From Streptomyces geranii (GTDB lineage: Bacteria; Actinomycetota; Actinomycetes; Streptomycetales; Streptomycetaceae), in assembly GCF_002954775.1 (NCBI RefSeq), contig NZ_PJME01000019.1, forward strand, positions 1-64,000: 64,000 nt of DNA, given 5' to 3'. A program made the position numbers and the translations under genes. Position 1 is the stretch's first letter, and each line of letters begins with the position of its first letter. Below, piece after piece: positions 1-8,021 of the stretch. The notes below the pieces were generated by a model that saw only the letters and a program-made list of their open reading frames with translations, had not been told where the DNA came from and made no database searches.

Positions 1-84
<84 letters not shown>

Positions 85-352
85 CTTCGCCCCCGCCGCC
101 CCTACCCGTTCCCATCCTTCGGGGGCTCCGCCCCCGAACCCCCGTTGTCGCGCTGAACGCGCTCGTCCTCAAACGCCGGACGGGCTGAAATGCCAAGCGC
201 CGGCCGGCACCCCTCAGCCCGTCCGGCGTTTGAGGACGAGGCCGTCAAGGCCGATCAACCACCCACCCACCCCCGCCTTGCCCACCCACCCAGCGGGGGT
301 CTGGGGGCGCAGCCCCCAGAAGGATGGGACGGGTAGGGGCGGCGGGGGCGAG
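85..352. repeat. Nested inverted repeat upstream of argS
   Basis: The outer arms are about 85-147 and 289-352. They pair a C-rich arm (starting CTTCGCCCCCGCCGCCCC) with its near-exact complement, with a few mismatches and one-base gaps. Inside lies a second, perfect 27-bp inverted repeat, 162-188 with 214-240, around a 25-base loop. Its core GTCCGGCGTTTGAGGACGAG is a common dispersed Streptomyces intergenic sequence. The outer-arm sequence occurs again as the hairpin at 11318-11409 in front of lysS. The element could fold as a long cruciform or act as a terminator for a gene to the left. Confidence 0.7.
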
Positions 353-437
353 GGAAATGGGGACGGAAACCCGTTTGCTGCCCGTGGGATACTGGGGGCA
401 TCCATCCGTACCCACCAGGAGAACGGCACCCAACCCC

Positions 438-2216
438 ATGGCCCCGGTCAAGTCCCTCACCGCCTCCGTTCATCAGCGACTCGCGGACGCCCTCTCGGCA
501 ACCCTGCCGGAGGCAGCCCCCGTGGACCCGCTGCTGCGACGCAGTGACCGGGCCGACTTCCAGGCGAACGGCATTCTCGCCCTCGCCAAGAAGGCCAAGG
601 CCAATCCCCGTGAGCTGGCCACGCAGGTCGTCGGGAATGTTGATTCCGGGGGTGTCATCAAGGAGATCGAGGTCTCTGGGCCCGGGTTCCTCAACATCAC
701 CCTTACCGATACGGCCATCATCGAGAATCTGGCCGCTCGGAGTGCTGATTCCGACGGGCGGCTCGGTGTGCCCTTCTCCGACAGTCCGGGTACCACCGTC
801 ATCGACTATGCCCAGCCCAACGTGGCCAAGGAGATGCACGTCGGGCATCTTCGGTCGGCTGTCATCGGTGATGCCGTGGTTCAACTCCTTGAGTTCACCG
901 GTGAGAACGTCGTCCGGCGGCACCACATCGGCGACTGGGGCACCCAGTTCGGCATGCTCATCCAGTACCTCGACGAGCACCCGCACGAGCTGGACCACAA
1001 GGCCGAGGCCCAGGCGAGCGGTGAGGAGGCGATGTCGAACCTCGACCGGCTCTACAAGGCCGCCCGCAAACTCTTCGACTCCGACGAGGAGTTCAAGACG
1101 CGGGCGCGGCTGCGGGTGGTCGACCTCCAGGCCGGTGACCCCGCCACCCTCGCCGCCTGGCAGAAGTTCGTCGACGAGTCGAAGATCTACTTCTTCTCCG
1201 TGTTCGAGAAACTCGACATGGAGATCCGGGATGCCGACATCGTCGGTGAGTCCGGGTACAACGACATGCTTGACGAGACCTGCCGGATTCTCGAAGAGAA
1301 GAAGGTCGCGGTTCATTCCGAGGGTGCTCTTTGTGTCTTCTTCGACGACGTCAAAGGGCCCGACGGCAATCCCGTCCCGCTGATCATCCGGAAGTCCGAC
1401 GGCGGCTACGGCTACGCCGCCACCGACCTCTCCGCCATCCGCGACCGGGTCTTCAACCTCAAGGCCGACAACCTCATCTACGTCGTCGACGCCCGGCAGT
1501 CCCTGCACTTCAAGATGGTCTTCGAGACCGCGCGGCGGGCCGGCTGGCTCAACGGCGAGGACGTCAAGGCGTATCAGCTCGCCTTCGGCACGGTCCTCGG
1601 CAAGGACGGCAAGCCGTTCAAGACGCGTGAGGGCGAGACCGTACGGCTGGTGGATCTGCTGGACGAGGCCGTCGACCGGGCGACCACCGTCGTACGGGAG
1701 AAGGACGTCCTCGGGCAGCTCTCCGACGCCGAGGTCGCCGAGCGCGGCGCCCAGGTCGGTATCGGGGCCGTCAAGTACGCCGACCTGTCCACCTCCGCCA
1801 ACCGGGACTACAAGTTCGACCTGGACCAGATGGTCTCGCTCAACGGCGACACGAGCGTGTACCTGCAGTACGCGTACGCCCGGATCCAGTCGATCCTGCG
1901 CAAGGCCGGTGAGGTACGGCCGCAGGCTCATCCGGAACTCGAACTCGCCGACGCGGAGCGGGCGTTGGCCCTGCACGTGGACGCGTTCGCGGAGACGGTG
2001 GCGGAGGCGGCGGGGGAGTACGCGCCGCACAAGATGGCCGCCTATCTCTACCAACTGGCCTCGCTGTTCACGACGTTCTACGACAAGTGCCCGGTGATCA
2101 AGCCGGCTCCGCCGCAGAACATCGCCGAGAACCGGCTGTTCCTGTCCGATGTCACCGCCAAGACCCTTCACCAGGGCATGGCCCTGCTGGGCATCAGGAC
2201 GCCTGAGAGGCTTTGA
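438..2216 (+). CDS. argS: Arginyl-tRNA synthetase
   Basis: Class I aminoacyl-tRNA synthetase of 592 residues that charges tRNA-Arg in the cytoplasm. The N-terminal Arg-specific domain is followed by the ATP-binding signature AKEMHVGHLRS (HVGH at 134-137). The second half has the GKPFKTREG segment at the place of the KMSKS loop and an all-helical anticodon-binding domain ending in MALLGIRTPERL. Length is normal for the family. The ATG at 438 is chosen because the MAPVKSLTASVHQRLADAL N-terminus begins there; the frame is open further upstream only through repeat DNA. The gene stands alone, converging with the kinase gene on the other strand 33 bp downstream. Confidence 0.97.
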   Translation: MAPVKSLTASVHQRLADALSATLPEAAPVDPLLRRSDRADFQANGILALAKKAKANPRELATQVVGNVDSGGVIKEIEVSGPGFLNITLTDTAIIENLAARSADSDGRLGVPFSDSPGTTVIDYAQPNVAKEMHVGHLRSAVIGDAVVQLLEFTGENVVRRHHIGDWGTQFGMLIQYLDEHPHELDHKAEAQASGEEAMSNLDRLYKAARKLFDSDEEFKTRARLRVVDLQAGDPATLAAWQKFVDESKIYFFSVFEKLDMEIRDADIVGESGYNDMLDETCRILEEKKVAVHSEGALCVFFDDVKGPDGNPVPLIIRKSDGGYGYAATDLSAIRDRVFNLKADNLIYVVDARQSLHFKMVFETARRAGWLNGEDVKAYQLAFGTVLGKDGKPFKTREGETVRLVDLLDEAVDRATTVVREKDVLGQLSDAEVAERGAQVGIGAVKYADLSTSANRDYKFDLDQMVSLNGDTSVYLQYAYARIQSILRKAGEVRPQAHPELELADAERALALHVDAFAETVAEAAGEYAPHKMAAYLYQLASLFTTFYDKCPVIKPAPPQNIAENRLFLSDVTAKTLHQGMALLGIRTPERL

Positions 2217-2256
2217 CCCCCTTGGGGTCCAGTTTGATCCTCTTGGGGTCTAGTCG
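2215..2256. terminator. Imperfect tandem repeat and small hairpin between convergent genes
   Basis: The first base of the repeat is the second base of the argS stop codon. Two 21-bp units (2215-2235, 2236-2256) share about 15 positions. Unit one contains the hairpin GACCCC-CTT-GGGGTC. Its place between argS and the convergent kinase gene suggests a weak bidirectional terminator. Confidence 0.35.
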
Positions 2257-3851
2257 GCTCGGTGTCTGCCCGGCTTCTTGCGGGGGTGGAGGTGGGGGTG
2301 GGGGTACTCCGGGATTTCCTCGGTTACCTCCGTCCTCGCCTCGGTGCTTTCGGAGGTTGCGGCGGTTGCCGACGGGATCTTGAAGGACTCCAGTGCCTCC
2401 AGGACGTCCTGGACCCGGGTGGCCTCCGCCCCGATGTCCTCGCGGCGGCGGGCCAGGATCTCCAGTTCGCGGCGGCTCTCCTCCGCCGTGTTCTTCGAGT
2501 AGCGGAGTGCCTCGGCCCGTAGTTCCTCCGCCTCCTGGATCAGCGTGGCTCTCTTCTGGCCGGCCTCCTGCATGAGCCCCTCGGCCTTCTTGACCGCCGC
2601 GATCCGGATCCGTACCGCCTCGGAGTTGGCCTCCGACACCATGTTCTTGGCCTTCAGCTTCGCCTTTTCGAGCTGTTCCTCGGCCGCCGTGACCAGCGCG
2701 TCGCAGCGCTCGCCCGCCGACCTCATCGTCTCGGCGGTCTCGCGGCGGGCCTGTTCGTGCCGGTCCCTGATCTCGGCGGCGGCCCGGGCGAGGAGGGCGT
2801 CGGCCTGGTCGGCCGCCTCGGAGCGGCGTTTGTCGGCTTCCGCGCGGGCCGCCTCCAGGACGACGTCCGGCTGGTCCTGCCAGGCCGTCGCCTGCCAGGC
2901 CCGCCGGGTCCGCGTCACCACCCGCCTGGTGATGGAGTGGGCGTGGCCGAGGCGGGTGTCGGCGAGGAAGTACTCGCCGTCCGGTGTCAGGGCGTGGTCG
3001 ACCAGGATTCCGCACAGTGTCTCGTGGACGTCGGCCGCGTCCGCCGGCCTGTCCTCCGGCTTCTTGGCGAGCAGGTGCAGGATGAGGTCGTCCAGCTCGG
3101 CGGGGATGTCCTTGGCGTGGACGGACGGTGCCTCCGGGGTCTCCTCCGTGTGACTCTGGGCCACCACCCAGTCGCGGTTGCGGGCGTCCACGAACGGCGG
3201 CCGGCCGGTCACCGCGTCGTAGAGGAGGCAGCCCAGGGAGTAGAGATCACTGCTGTGGTTGATGTCCCGGTGGCCCTCGGCCTGCTCCGGGGACATGTAC
3301 GACAGGGTGCCGATCCGGGAGCCCGTGGTGGTGAGCCGGCGGGCGCCGAGGGTCTCGCCCATGAACTTGGCCACTCCGAAGTCGACGACTTTCACATCAC
3401 CTTCAGGGGTGATCAGCACATTGGCCGGCTTGACGTCCCGGTGGACGACTCCCTCGCGGTGCGCGGCGTGCAGCGCGTCGGCCGTCTGGGCCGCCCAGCA
3501 GACCGCCTCCGGCCAGGGCGGCAGGCAGCGCTTGAGGCGCCGGTCCACCGACTCCCCGTCCACCAGCTCCATGACCAGGAAGAGGGTGCGGCGTTCGTCG
3601 ACGAGCACCTCGCCCCAGTCGTGGACGGTGACGATGTTCGGGTGGGAGAGCCGTCCCGCCAGCTGCACCTCGCGTTCGAATCTGGCCCGGGTCTCCGCGT
3701 CCGCCTCGACCGTGCCGTACTGCGGATGGACCACCTTGACCGCGACGTTCCGCCGCATCCGCACGTCCTGTGCGGACCAGACCTGGCCCATGCCGCCCGC
3801 GCCGAGCCATTCGTCGATCCGAAACCGCTCGGCGAGCAGTACTCCCCGCAC
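2250..3851 (-). CDS. Ser/Thr protein kinase with long C-terminal coiled coil
   Basis: Hanks-type kinase of 533 residues. The kinase domain covers about residues 8-270 and is complete: glycine loop GAGGMGQVW (18-25), ATP-binding K39 in VAVKV, catalytic HRDVKPAN (H137, D139), DFG at 157-159 and the SYMSPEQAEG activation segment end. No membrane segment or PASTA repeat is present, so it should be cytosolic. Residues about 325-490 form an Ala/Glu/Arg-rich coiled coil resembling actinobacterial polarity and cytoskeletal proteins such as Scy or FilP (inference from composition only). The tail ends in a Pro/His/Lys-rich stretch. The start is GTG with GGGGGAGG upstream. It lies 165 bp downstream of the P-loop ATPase gene on the same strand. 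Confidence 0.93.
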   Translation of the reverse strand: MRGVLLAERFRIDEWLGAGGMGQVWSAQDVRMRRNVAVKVVHPQYGTVEADAETRARFEREVQLAGRLSHPNIVTVHDWGEVLVDERRTLFLVMELVDGESVDRRLKRCLPPWPEAVCWAAQTADALHAAHREGVVHRDVKPANVLITPEGDVKVVDFGVAKFMGETLGARRLTTTGSRIGTLSYMSPEQAEGHRDINHSSDLYSLGCLLYDAVTGRPPFVDARNRDWVVAQSHTEETPEAPSVHAKDIPAELDDLILHLLAKKPEDRPADAADVHETLCGILVDHALTPDGEYFLADTRLGHAHSITRRVVTRTRRAWQATAWQDQPDVVLEAARAEADKRRSEAADQADALLARAAAEIRDRHEQARRETAETMRSAGERCDALVTAAEEQLEKAKLKAKNMVSEANSEAVRIRIAAVKKAEGLMQEAGQKRATLIQEAEELRAEALRYSKNTAEESRRELEILARRREDIGAEATRVQDVLEALESFKIPSATAATSESTEARTEVTEEIPEYPHPHLHPRKKPGRHRAD

Positions 3852-4016
3852 CGATTCCCTCCCCCTCGTCAGCCGGATTTCCGGCGTAGACGGATTTCCG
3901 CCGCAGTGCGGTGGTCCGGTCCGGAATATCCGCTACGAGTATGGCTTTCCGGCGACCCGGCGAGTGGCCCTTCGCCGCACATCGCCCCGCACCCCGCGGG
4001 TGTGTGTGCGGGCGGG

Positions 4017-5990
4017 TCATGAGCGTCCCGAGTTGCCCGAACTGCCGTACGAGCCCCCGGCCACCCGCCGCAGTCGCCGTACCTCCTCCTCGATGCGGTG
4101 GGCGACGCCTCCGGCGCCCGTCGTGCCGTCGTCCAGGCCGCTGGCGAGGATGCGGGCGGCGAGCGCCTCGAAGTAGTGGGCGGTGGAGAGGAGATGGCCG
4201 TCCACATGCACCCCCAGCGACAGGGCGGCACCCGGCGGGATGCGCTGGGCGTCGTCGAGTACGCGGCCGATCTGCCGGGTGATCTCGGCCCCGGCGTCCG
4301 GCGTCAGGGTCACCGCCCGGCTGACCTGGGCCAGGATGGAGTGGCAGGAGCGGCTCAGCTCGCCCAGCAGCAGGTCGTCACGGTTGCGGGGGGTCGTCCC
4401 CGAGGACTGGGGGCCGTGGGCGCCGGACGCGATGCGTGCGCTCAACGCCGCCAGCGGCTCGTACCGCCGGATGTCGATCGCGCTGGTCGCGCCGAGCGCC
4501 TCCCGGAAGCAGCGGTGGACGTGGAACTCCGTCTCGTGCGGCTGCACCGGCAGGTGGTCGTCCGCCGCGAACACGACGTCGTTGCCGCGCCGTACGCCGA
4601 GGAAGCCCACCCCGTACAGGATGTCGACGACGCCCTCCAGGGTCAGGGCCTCCGCGTACGCCGGGAACCGGCCGTGCAGGGTGCCGGCCGCCGCGTCGAA
4701 ACGGCCGCCGAGCGTGCTGCGGGTGACGACGTACCCCGTGTTCTGGAACAGCGGGAACAGCTGCTTCAGGAAGGGGTGTGCGACCAGGTACTCCAGTGCC
4801 AGGTCCTTCAGCTTCCACGCGGAGAACTGGCGGCCCGCCCGCAGTACGTCCCCCTCCGTGATCCGCTCTCGGCCATGCGTCAGCCAGGCGGTCTCCTGGC
4901 AGAGGTTGAGGAACTGGATGGCGTCGCGCGGCCGGGGCAGGCAGCGGCCGAACACATGGCTCGCGGTGTCCTCATCGGCCACGCGCTCCGGGAAGATCCC
5001 CCGCCACAGCTCCGTCTCGGTCAGCCGCGCCCCGGCGGACGCCCGGGCCCGGGCCAGCGCGAGGTCCCGTAACGCCTGCTCGGTCCAGGTGATCCGCAGT
5101 TCGTCACCGTGGAACTTGTCCCCCTCCCCGAAGGTCAGGGAGTCGTAGATGTCGGCGCGCAGGAACAGCAGCAGGCGGACGGCCCGGCCGTAGCGGCCGG
5201 CGGCGTGTTTGGCCGCCAACAGGAGGCCGATGACCATGGAGTTGCTGTCGGGCTCGGCCGACCACACGACCTCCAGCTCGTCGACCATGAGCAGCAGGGG
5301 TTCATGTCCGGCGGCGCCGTCGCGACCGCCCGCGCACCCCAACTCCTCGAAGGCGCGGGCGACTCCCTCCTCGACGACGTCCAACTGCCGTGCCGCGCGC
5401 GCCCCTTCGGACGCCTCCCGGGTCATGTCGACCGCCGCCTTGACCCCGAACGCCTCCAGGGACAGCGACGTCTGGAGCCCCTTGGCGCCCTGCGCGAGCC
5501 GCTCGCCGAGGCGCCCCGCGTCCGCCGACTCCCCGTTCTGCCTGAGGAACCGGTGCACCGCCTTGACCGAGTCGGGAGTCCGGCGGCCGTGCGCGCCGTC
5601 GTCCTTCACATGGCTCACCAGATACCGGGCGGCGTGCACGGCGAACAGGTACCGCCAGATCAGCGCCTTGGCGGAGTCCCCGGGCAGGCCTTGCAGCTCG
5701 AACCGCCGGATCTCCTCTCCGGCGGCCTCGTCCGGGCTGACCAGGGCCTTTCCCCCGCCGTAGCCGCCGTCGGCGTCCGCGTCCGCCATCAACTGCATGC
5801 GGATCGCGCTCTTGCCGGAGCCCTTGCGCCCGATGATCAGCATCTTCCGCCCGGCCACGGCGGCACGGTAGGCGGCGTTCGGCAGGAACCCGCCGCGCAG
5901 CAACAGGCCCTCGGTGACGTCCCGTTCGGCGTCCTCGCGCCCGAAGTGCAGGTCGGCGAGCACCGGCAGCCGTGCGACTCCCTCCGCCAT
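4017..5990 (-). CDS. Large P-loop ATPase, Sll1717-like
   Basis: A 657-residue soluble protein. The N-terminus LHFGREDAERDVTEGLLL followed by the Walker A loop GRKGSGKS (54-61) matches the Sll1717-type P-loop ATPase family as I recall it. A Walker B-like LLLMVDELEVVW lies near residue 245. The C-terminal half is predicted soluble, with no domain I recognise. The ATG has GGGGGG seven bases upstream. Codon 307 (complement of 5070-5072) is TTA, which in Streptomyces is read only by the bldA tRNA, so full translation may be growth-phase dependent. Three 17-bp direct repeats lie 64-115 bp upstream of the start. The biological role is unknown; related ATPases are often suggested to act in stress or conflict systems. 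Confidence 0.85.
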   Translation of the reverse strand: MAEGVARLPVLADLHFGREDAERDVTEGLLLRGGFLPNAAYRAAVAGRKMLIIGRKGSGKSAIRMQLMADADADGGYGGGKALVSPDEAAGEEIRRFELQGLPGDSAKALIWRYLFAVHAARYLVSHVKDDGAHGRRTPDSVKAVHRFLRQNGESADAGRLGERLAQGAKGLQTSLSLEAFGVKAAVDMTREASEGARAARQLDVVEEGVARAFEELGCAGGRDGAAGHEPLLLMVDELEVVWSAEPDSNSMVIGLLLAAKHAAGRYGRAVRLLLFLRADIYDSLTFGEGDKFHGDELRITWTEQALRDLALARARASAGARLTETELWRGIFPERVADEDTASHVFGRCLPRPRDAIQFLNLCQETAWLTHGRERITEGDVLRAGRQFSAWKLKDLALEYLVAHPFLKQLFPLFQNTGYVVTRSTLGGRFDAAAGTLHGRFPAYAEALTLEGVVDILYGVGFLGVRRGNDVVFAADDHLPVQPHETEFHVHRCFREALGATSAIDIRRYEPLAALSARIASGAHGPQSSGTTPRNRDDLLLGELSRSCHSILAQVSRAVTLTPDAGAEITRQIGRVLDDAQRIPPGAALSLGVHVDGHLLSTAHYFEALAARILASGLDDGTTGAGGVAHRIEEEVRRLRRVAGGSYGSSGNSGRS

Positions 5991-6053
5991 CAGTCCCCCC
6001 TGATGTCATCACTGGCACACCAAGGTAGCGACAGGGACTGACATACCGTCCGT

Positions 6054-6105
6054 AAACGGCAAGACTCCCCAAACGGCAGGACTTCCTGAACGGCAGGATT
6101 CCCCT
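6054..6105. repeat. Three 17-bp direct repeats upstream of the P-loop ATPase
   Basis: Imperfect copies at 6054-6070, 6071-6088 and 6089-6105 share the core AACGGCAGGACTTCC. They lie in the promoter region of the minus-strand ATPase gene, at a spacing of about one and a half helical turns. They could be iterated operator sites; no binding protein is evident. Confidence 0.55.
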
Positions 6106-6216
6106 ACTGCGAAGGGGGAGGCGGGGAAGTGCGCGGGTGCCCGGGCCGCTGTCGTGCACGGCCGCGCGCGGTTCACCGCCTACGCCGCCCGCTGAACCAC
6201 CCCCGCAACACCGAAA

Positions 6217-6240
6217 GCCGCCCGGAAGGTACCGGGCGGC
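6217..6240 (-). terminator. Hairpin terminator of the DUF805 gene
   Basis: A perfect 9-bp stem GCCGCCCGG / CCGGGCGGC (6217-6225 and 6232-6240) closes a 6-base loop 34 bp beyond the DUF805 stop codon. On the minus strand it is followed by TTT, a weak U-tract. Confidence 0.6.
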
Positions 6241-6273
6241 CTGGGCATGGGGACTGTGCCCTCGGGGTGAGCG

Positions 6274-6642
6274 TCAGAGCTTCGCGGTCGCGCCGTCGAA
6301 GGGGATGCCCTTCGGGTTGGGGCCGTGCTGGTTGTCGCCCGGGTCGCTGTCGAGGCAGACGAAGACCAGCAGCACGATCGCGCCGATCAACGTGAACGCG
6401 ATCAGGATCCACCAGGCCGAGCGGCCCGTGTCGTGCAGTCGGCGCGCGGTGATGGCCAGGCCGGGGACGACGACCGCCAGGCTGTACACGGTGCTGAGGA
6501 GCTGCACGCCGATGGCGTTGTCGATGACCGTCAGCACGATGCTGATGATGATGGAGACCAGCGCGGCCATCCAGTACTGCTTGCGGCGCGCGCGCCCGCT
6601 GAACACCGCGTAGTTCTTGAGCATGTCGACGTAGTAGTTCAT
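6274..6642 (-). CDS. DUF805 family membrane protein
   Basis: A 122-residue inner-membrane protein of the DUF805 family. It starts MNYYVDMLKNYAVFSGRARR, the family signature. It then has three or four hydrophobic segments (ALVSIIISIVLTVIDNAI; VYSLAVVVPGLAITA; WWILIAFTLIGAIVLLVFV) with the conserved RRLHDTG loop between them. The ATG at 6642 is preferred over an in-frame codon at 6672 because the family begins there and GGGGGGATCTC lies just upstream. Function is unknown for the family. It is transcribed divergently from the DUF4253 gene. Confidence 0.9.
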   Translation of the reverse strand: MNYYVDMLKNYAVFSGRARRKQYWMAALVSIIISIVLTVIDNAIGVQLLSTVYSLAVVVPGLAITARRLHDTGRSAWWILIAFTLIGAIVLLVFVCLDSDPGDNQHGPNPKGIPFDGATAKL

Positions 6643-7022
6643 GAGATCCCCCCAGGGAACGATATGGGCCAACCGAGCGGATTAGGCCAGGGGCAGAAGC
6701 TACGGAGCCTGGCGGGAACTCGTCAATCCGGTTGCTCGTTGCAGGTCGTAGGCTGTTCGGAGTCCGGTGGGCGGGGTTGGCGGCCGTCCGTGGCCGTCGA
6801 TTTCAGGACAGATCCGCGCAAGATCGCCGGTTGCACACGGCATCGACACCAACTGGCCCCCGAACCATGGCCGTTCCATTGCCAGTCCGACGCAAGTTCG
6901 AGGCCGCGCCGACACCGTACCGATCTCGAACCGTTGCTCCCGTCACGTCCCGCTCGTCCGCTTCCAGGGGCTTCCAGAGGCTTCCGGGAGCGTTGTCAGT
7001 GGCAGGCCCTACAGTCACGGAC
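6643..7022. other. Intergenic region between divergent DUF805 and DUF4253 genes
   Basis: No coding sequence is supported in these 380 bases. It should hold both promoters, but no clear -10/-35 pair was found. A 10-bp tandem repeat (CTTCCAGGGG, CTTCCAGAGG, CTTCCGGGAG) occupies 6961-6990, 33-62 bp before the DUF4253 start. Confidence 0.5.
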
Positions 7023-7841
7023 ATGGCGACACTTCCCAATCCGCTGCCCAGAATCGCGGCCGACCCGACCGGCGGCACGCTCGGTCTCGCCCTCCCCGCC
7101 GGGAGGCTCATCGACACGACGGACGACGGGCGTTGGCACGAGCCGCTGCTCTGGCATGCCGACGCGCCGTCCGCGCCCGGGGACTGGGCCGCGCAGCACG
7201 ACGCGTGCGGGGCCGCAGGGCTCGTACCGGTGGTCGTCGAGGTGGGTGGGGGTCAAGGGGGGCCGGAGGGCTGGGAGTTGATGCCCGCCGACAGTTCCTA
7301 CCCGGGGGACCATGATCCCGAGGATGTGCTCGTCGGGTTCTGGGAGGAGTACGCGGGGGAGGGTGAGGACTGGCCCGGTCTTGCCGTTCCCGGTCCCGTT
7401 GCTGCTTCCGCTGACGACTCCGCCACTGTGCGGGTGGGGGCCGATGCCCTGGTCGCTCGGCTCGCCGACTCCCTCCTTGCCGCCGGGTCCTCCTTCAAGG
7501 AGCCCCGTCTCGCCCTCGTGCCCGCCCGGCGCTCCGCCGACATCCCCGCCGCCATCGGCTGGTCGGGGCCCGCCAACTACGAGAGCGACACCGCCCGGCT
7601 CTGCGCCGTACTCCGCTCCTGGGAGGACCGCTTCGGCATACGGGTCCTGGCGCTCACCTTCAACCAGCTGACGCTGTCGGTGGCGGCCCCGCCGGCCACT
7701 CTCGCCGAGGCCGAGGCGGTCGCCGCCGAGCACTTCGCGTTCTGCCCGGACAACATCACGCAGGGCACGCACGACACCCTGCGCGCCTACGCCGAGCACG
7801 AGTTGCTGGCCAGTGAGACCTGGTCCTTCTGGTGGGACTGA
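7023..7841 (+). CDS. DUF4253 domain protein
   Basis: A 272-residue soluble protein. The C-terminal 110 residues match the DUF4253 pattern: RLCAVLRSWEDRFGIRVLAL, a LTLSVAAPPATLAEAEAVA helix, and the FCPDN and WSFWWD ends. The N-terminal half is variable and acidic. The ATG at 7023 follows a non-coding region; no strong ribosome binding site is visible, so a leaderless or weak start is possible. Function is unknown. No operon partner is apparent. Confidence 0.85.
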   Translation: MATLPNPLPRIAADPTGGTLGLALPAGRLIDTTDDGRWHEPLLWHADAPSAPGDWAAQHDACGAAGLVPVVVEVGGGQGGPEGWELMPADSSYPGDHDPEDVLVGFWEEYAGEGEDWPGLAVPGPVAASADDSATVRVGADALVARLADSLLAAGSSFKEPRLALVPARRSADIPAAIGWSGPANYESDTARLCAVLRSWEDRFGIRVLALTFNQLTLSVAAPPATLAEAEAVAAEHFAFCPDNITQGTHDTLRAYAEHELLASETWSFWWD

Positions 7842-7915
7842 AATCCGCTGGCGGACTGTCGGCTGCCACTGCTAGCTTGCGGGTGGCCGTGCGACAGGAC
7901 GAGGAGGTGGTACCC

Positions 7916-7969
7916 GTGAACGCTGTTTCGACGTGGGTGCTCCCCTCCGGGGTCACGGTCGGGCGATAG
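7916..7969 (+). CDS. Candidate 17-residue leader peptide
   Basis: A GTG at 7916 sits seven bases after GAGGAGG, one of the best ribosome binding sites in the window, and opens an 18-codon frame ending in TAG. The peptide would be MNAVSTWVLPSGVTVGR. It lies 52 bp upstream of the hydrolase gene. It could be a translated leader, or a decayed gene start left behind by rearrangement. No homology is recognised. Confidence 0.3.
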   Translation: MNAVSTWVLPSGVTVGR

Positions 7970-8021
7970 ACAGGTCGTCGTCCGGGAGCGCCGTTCTCCG
8001 AGCCTCCCGAAAGGCACGATC

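Noticed and set aside
255..2171. 638-codon open frame antisense to argS
   Set aside because: Its translation is Gly/Val/Arg-rich with no domain and it is exactly antisense to a conserved tRNA synthetase; high-GC DNA keeps antisense frames open.
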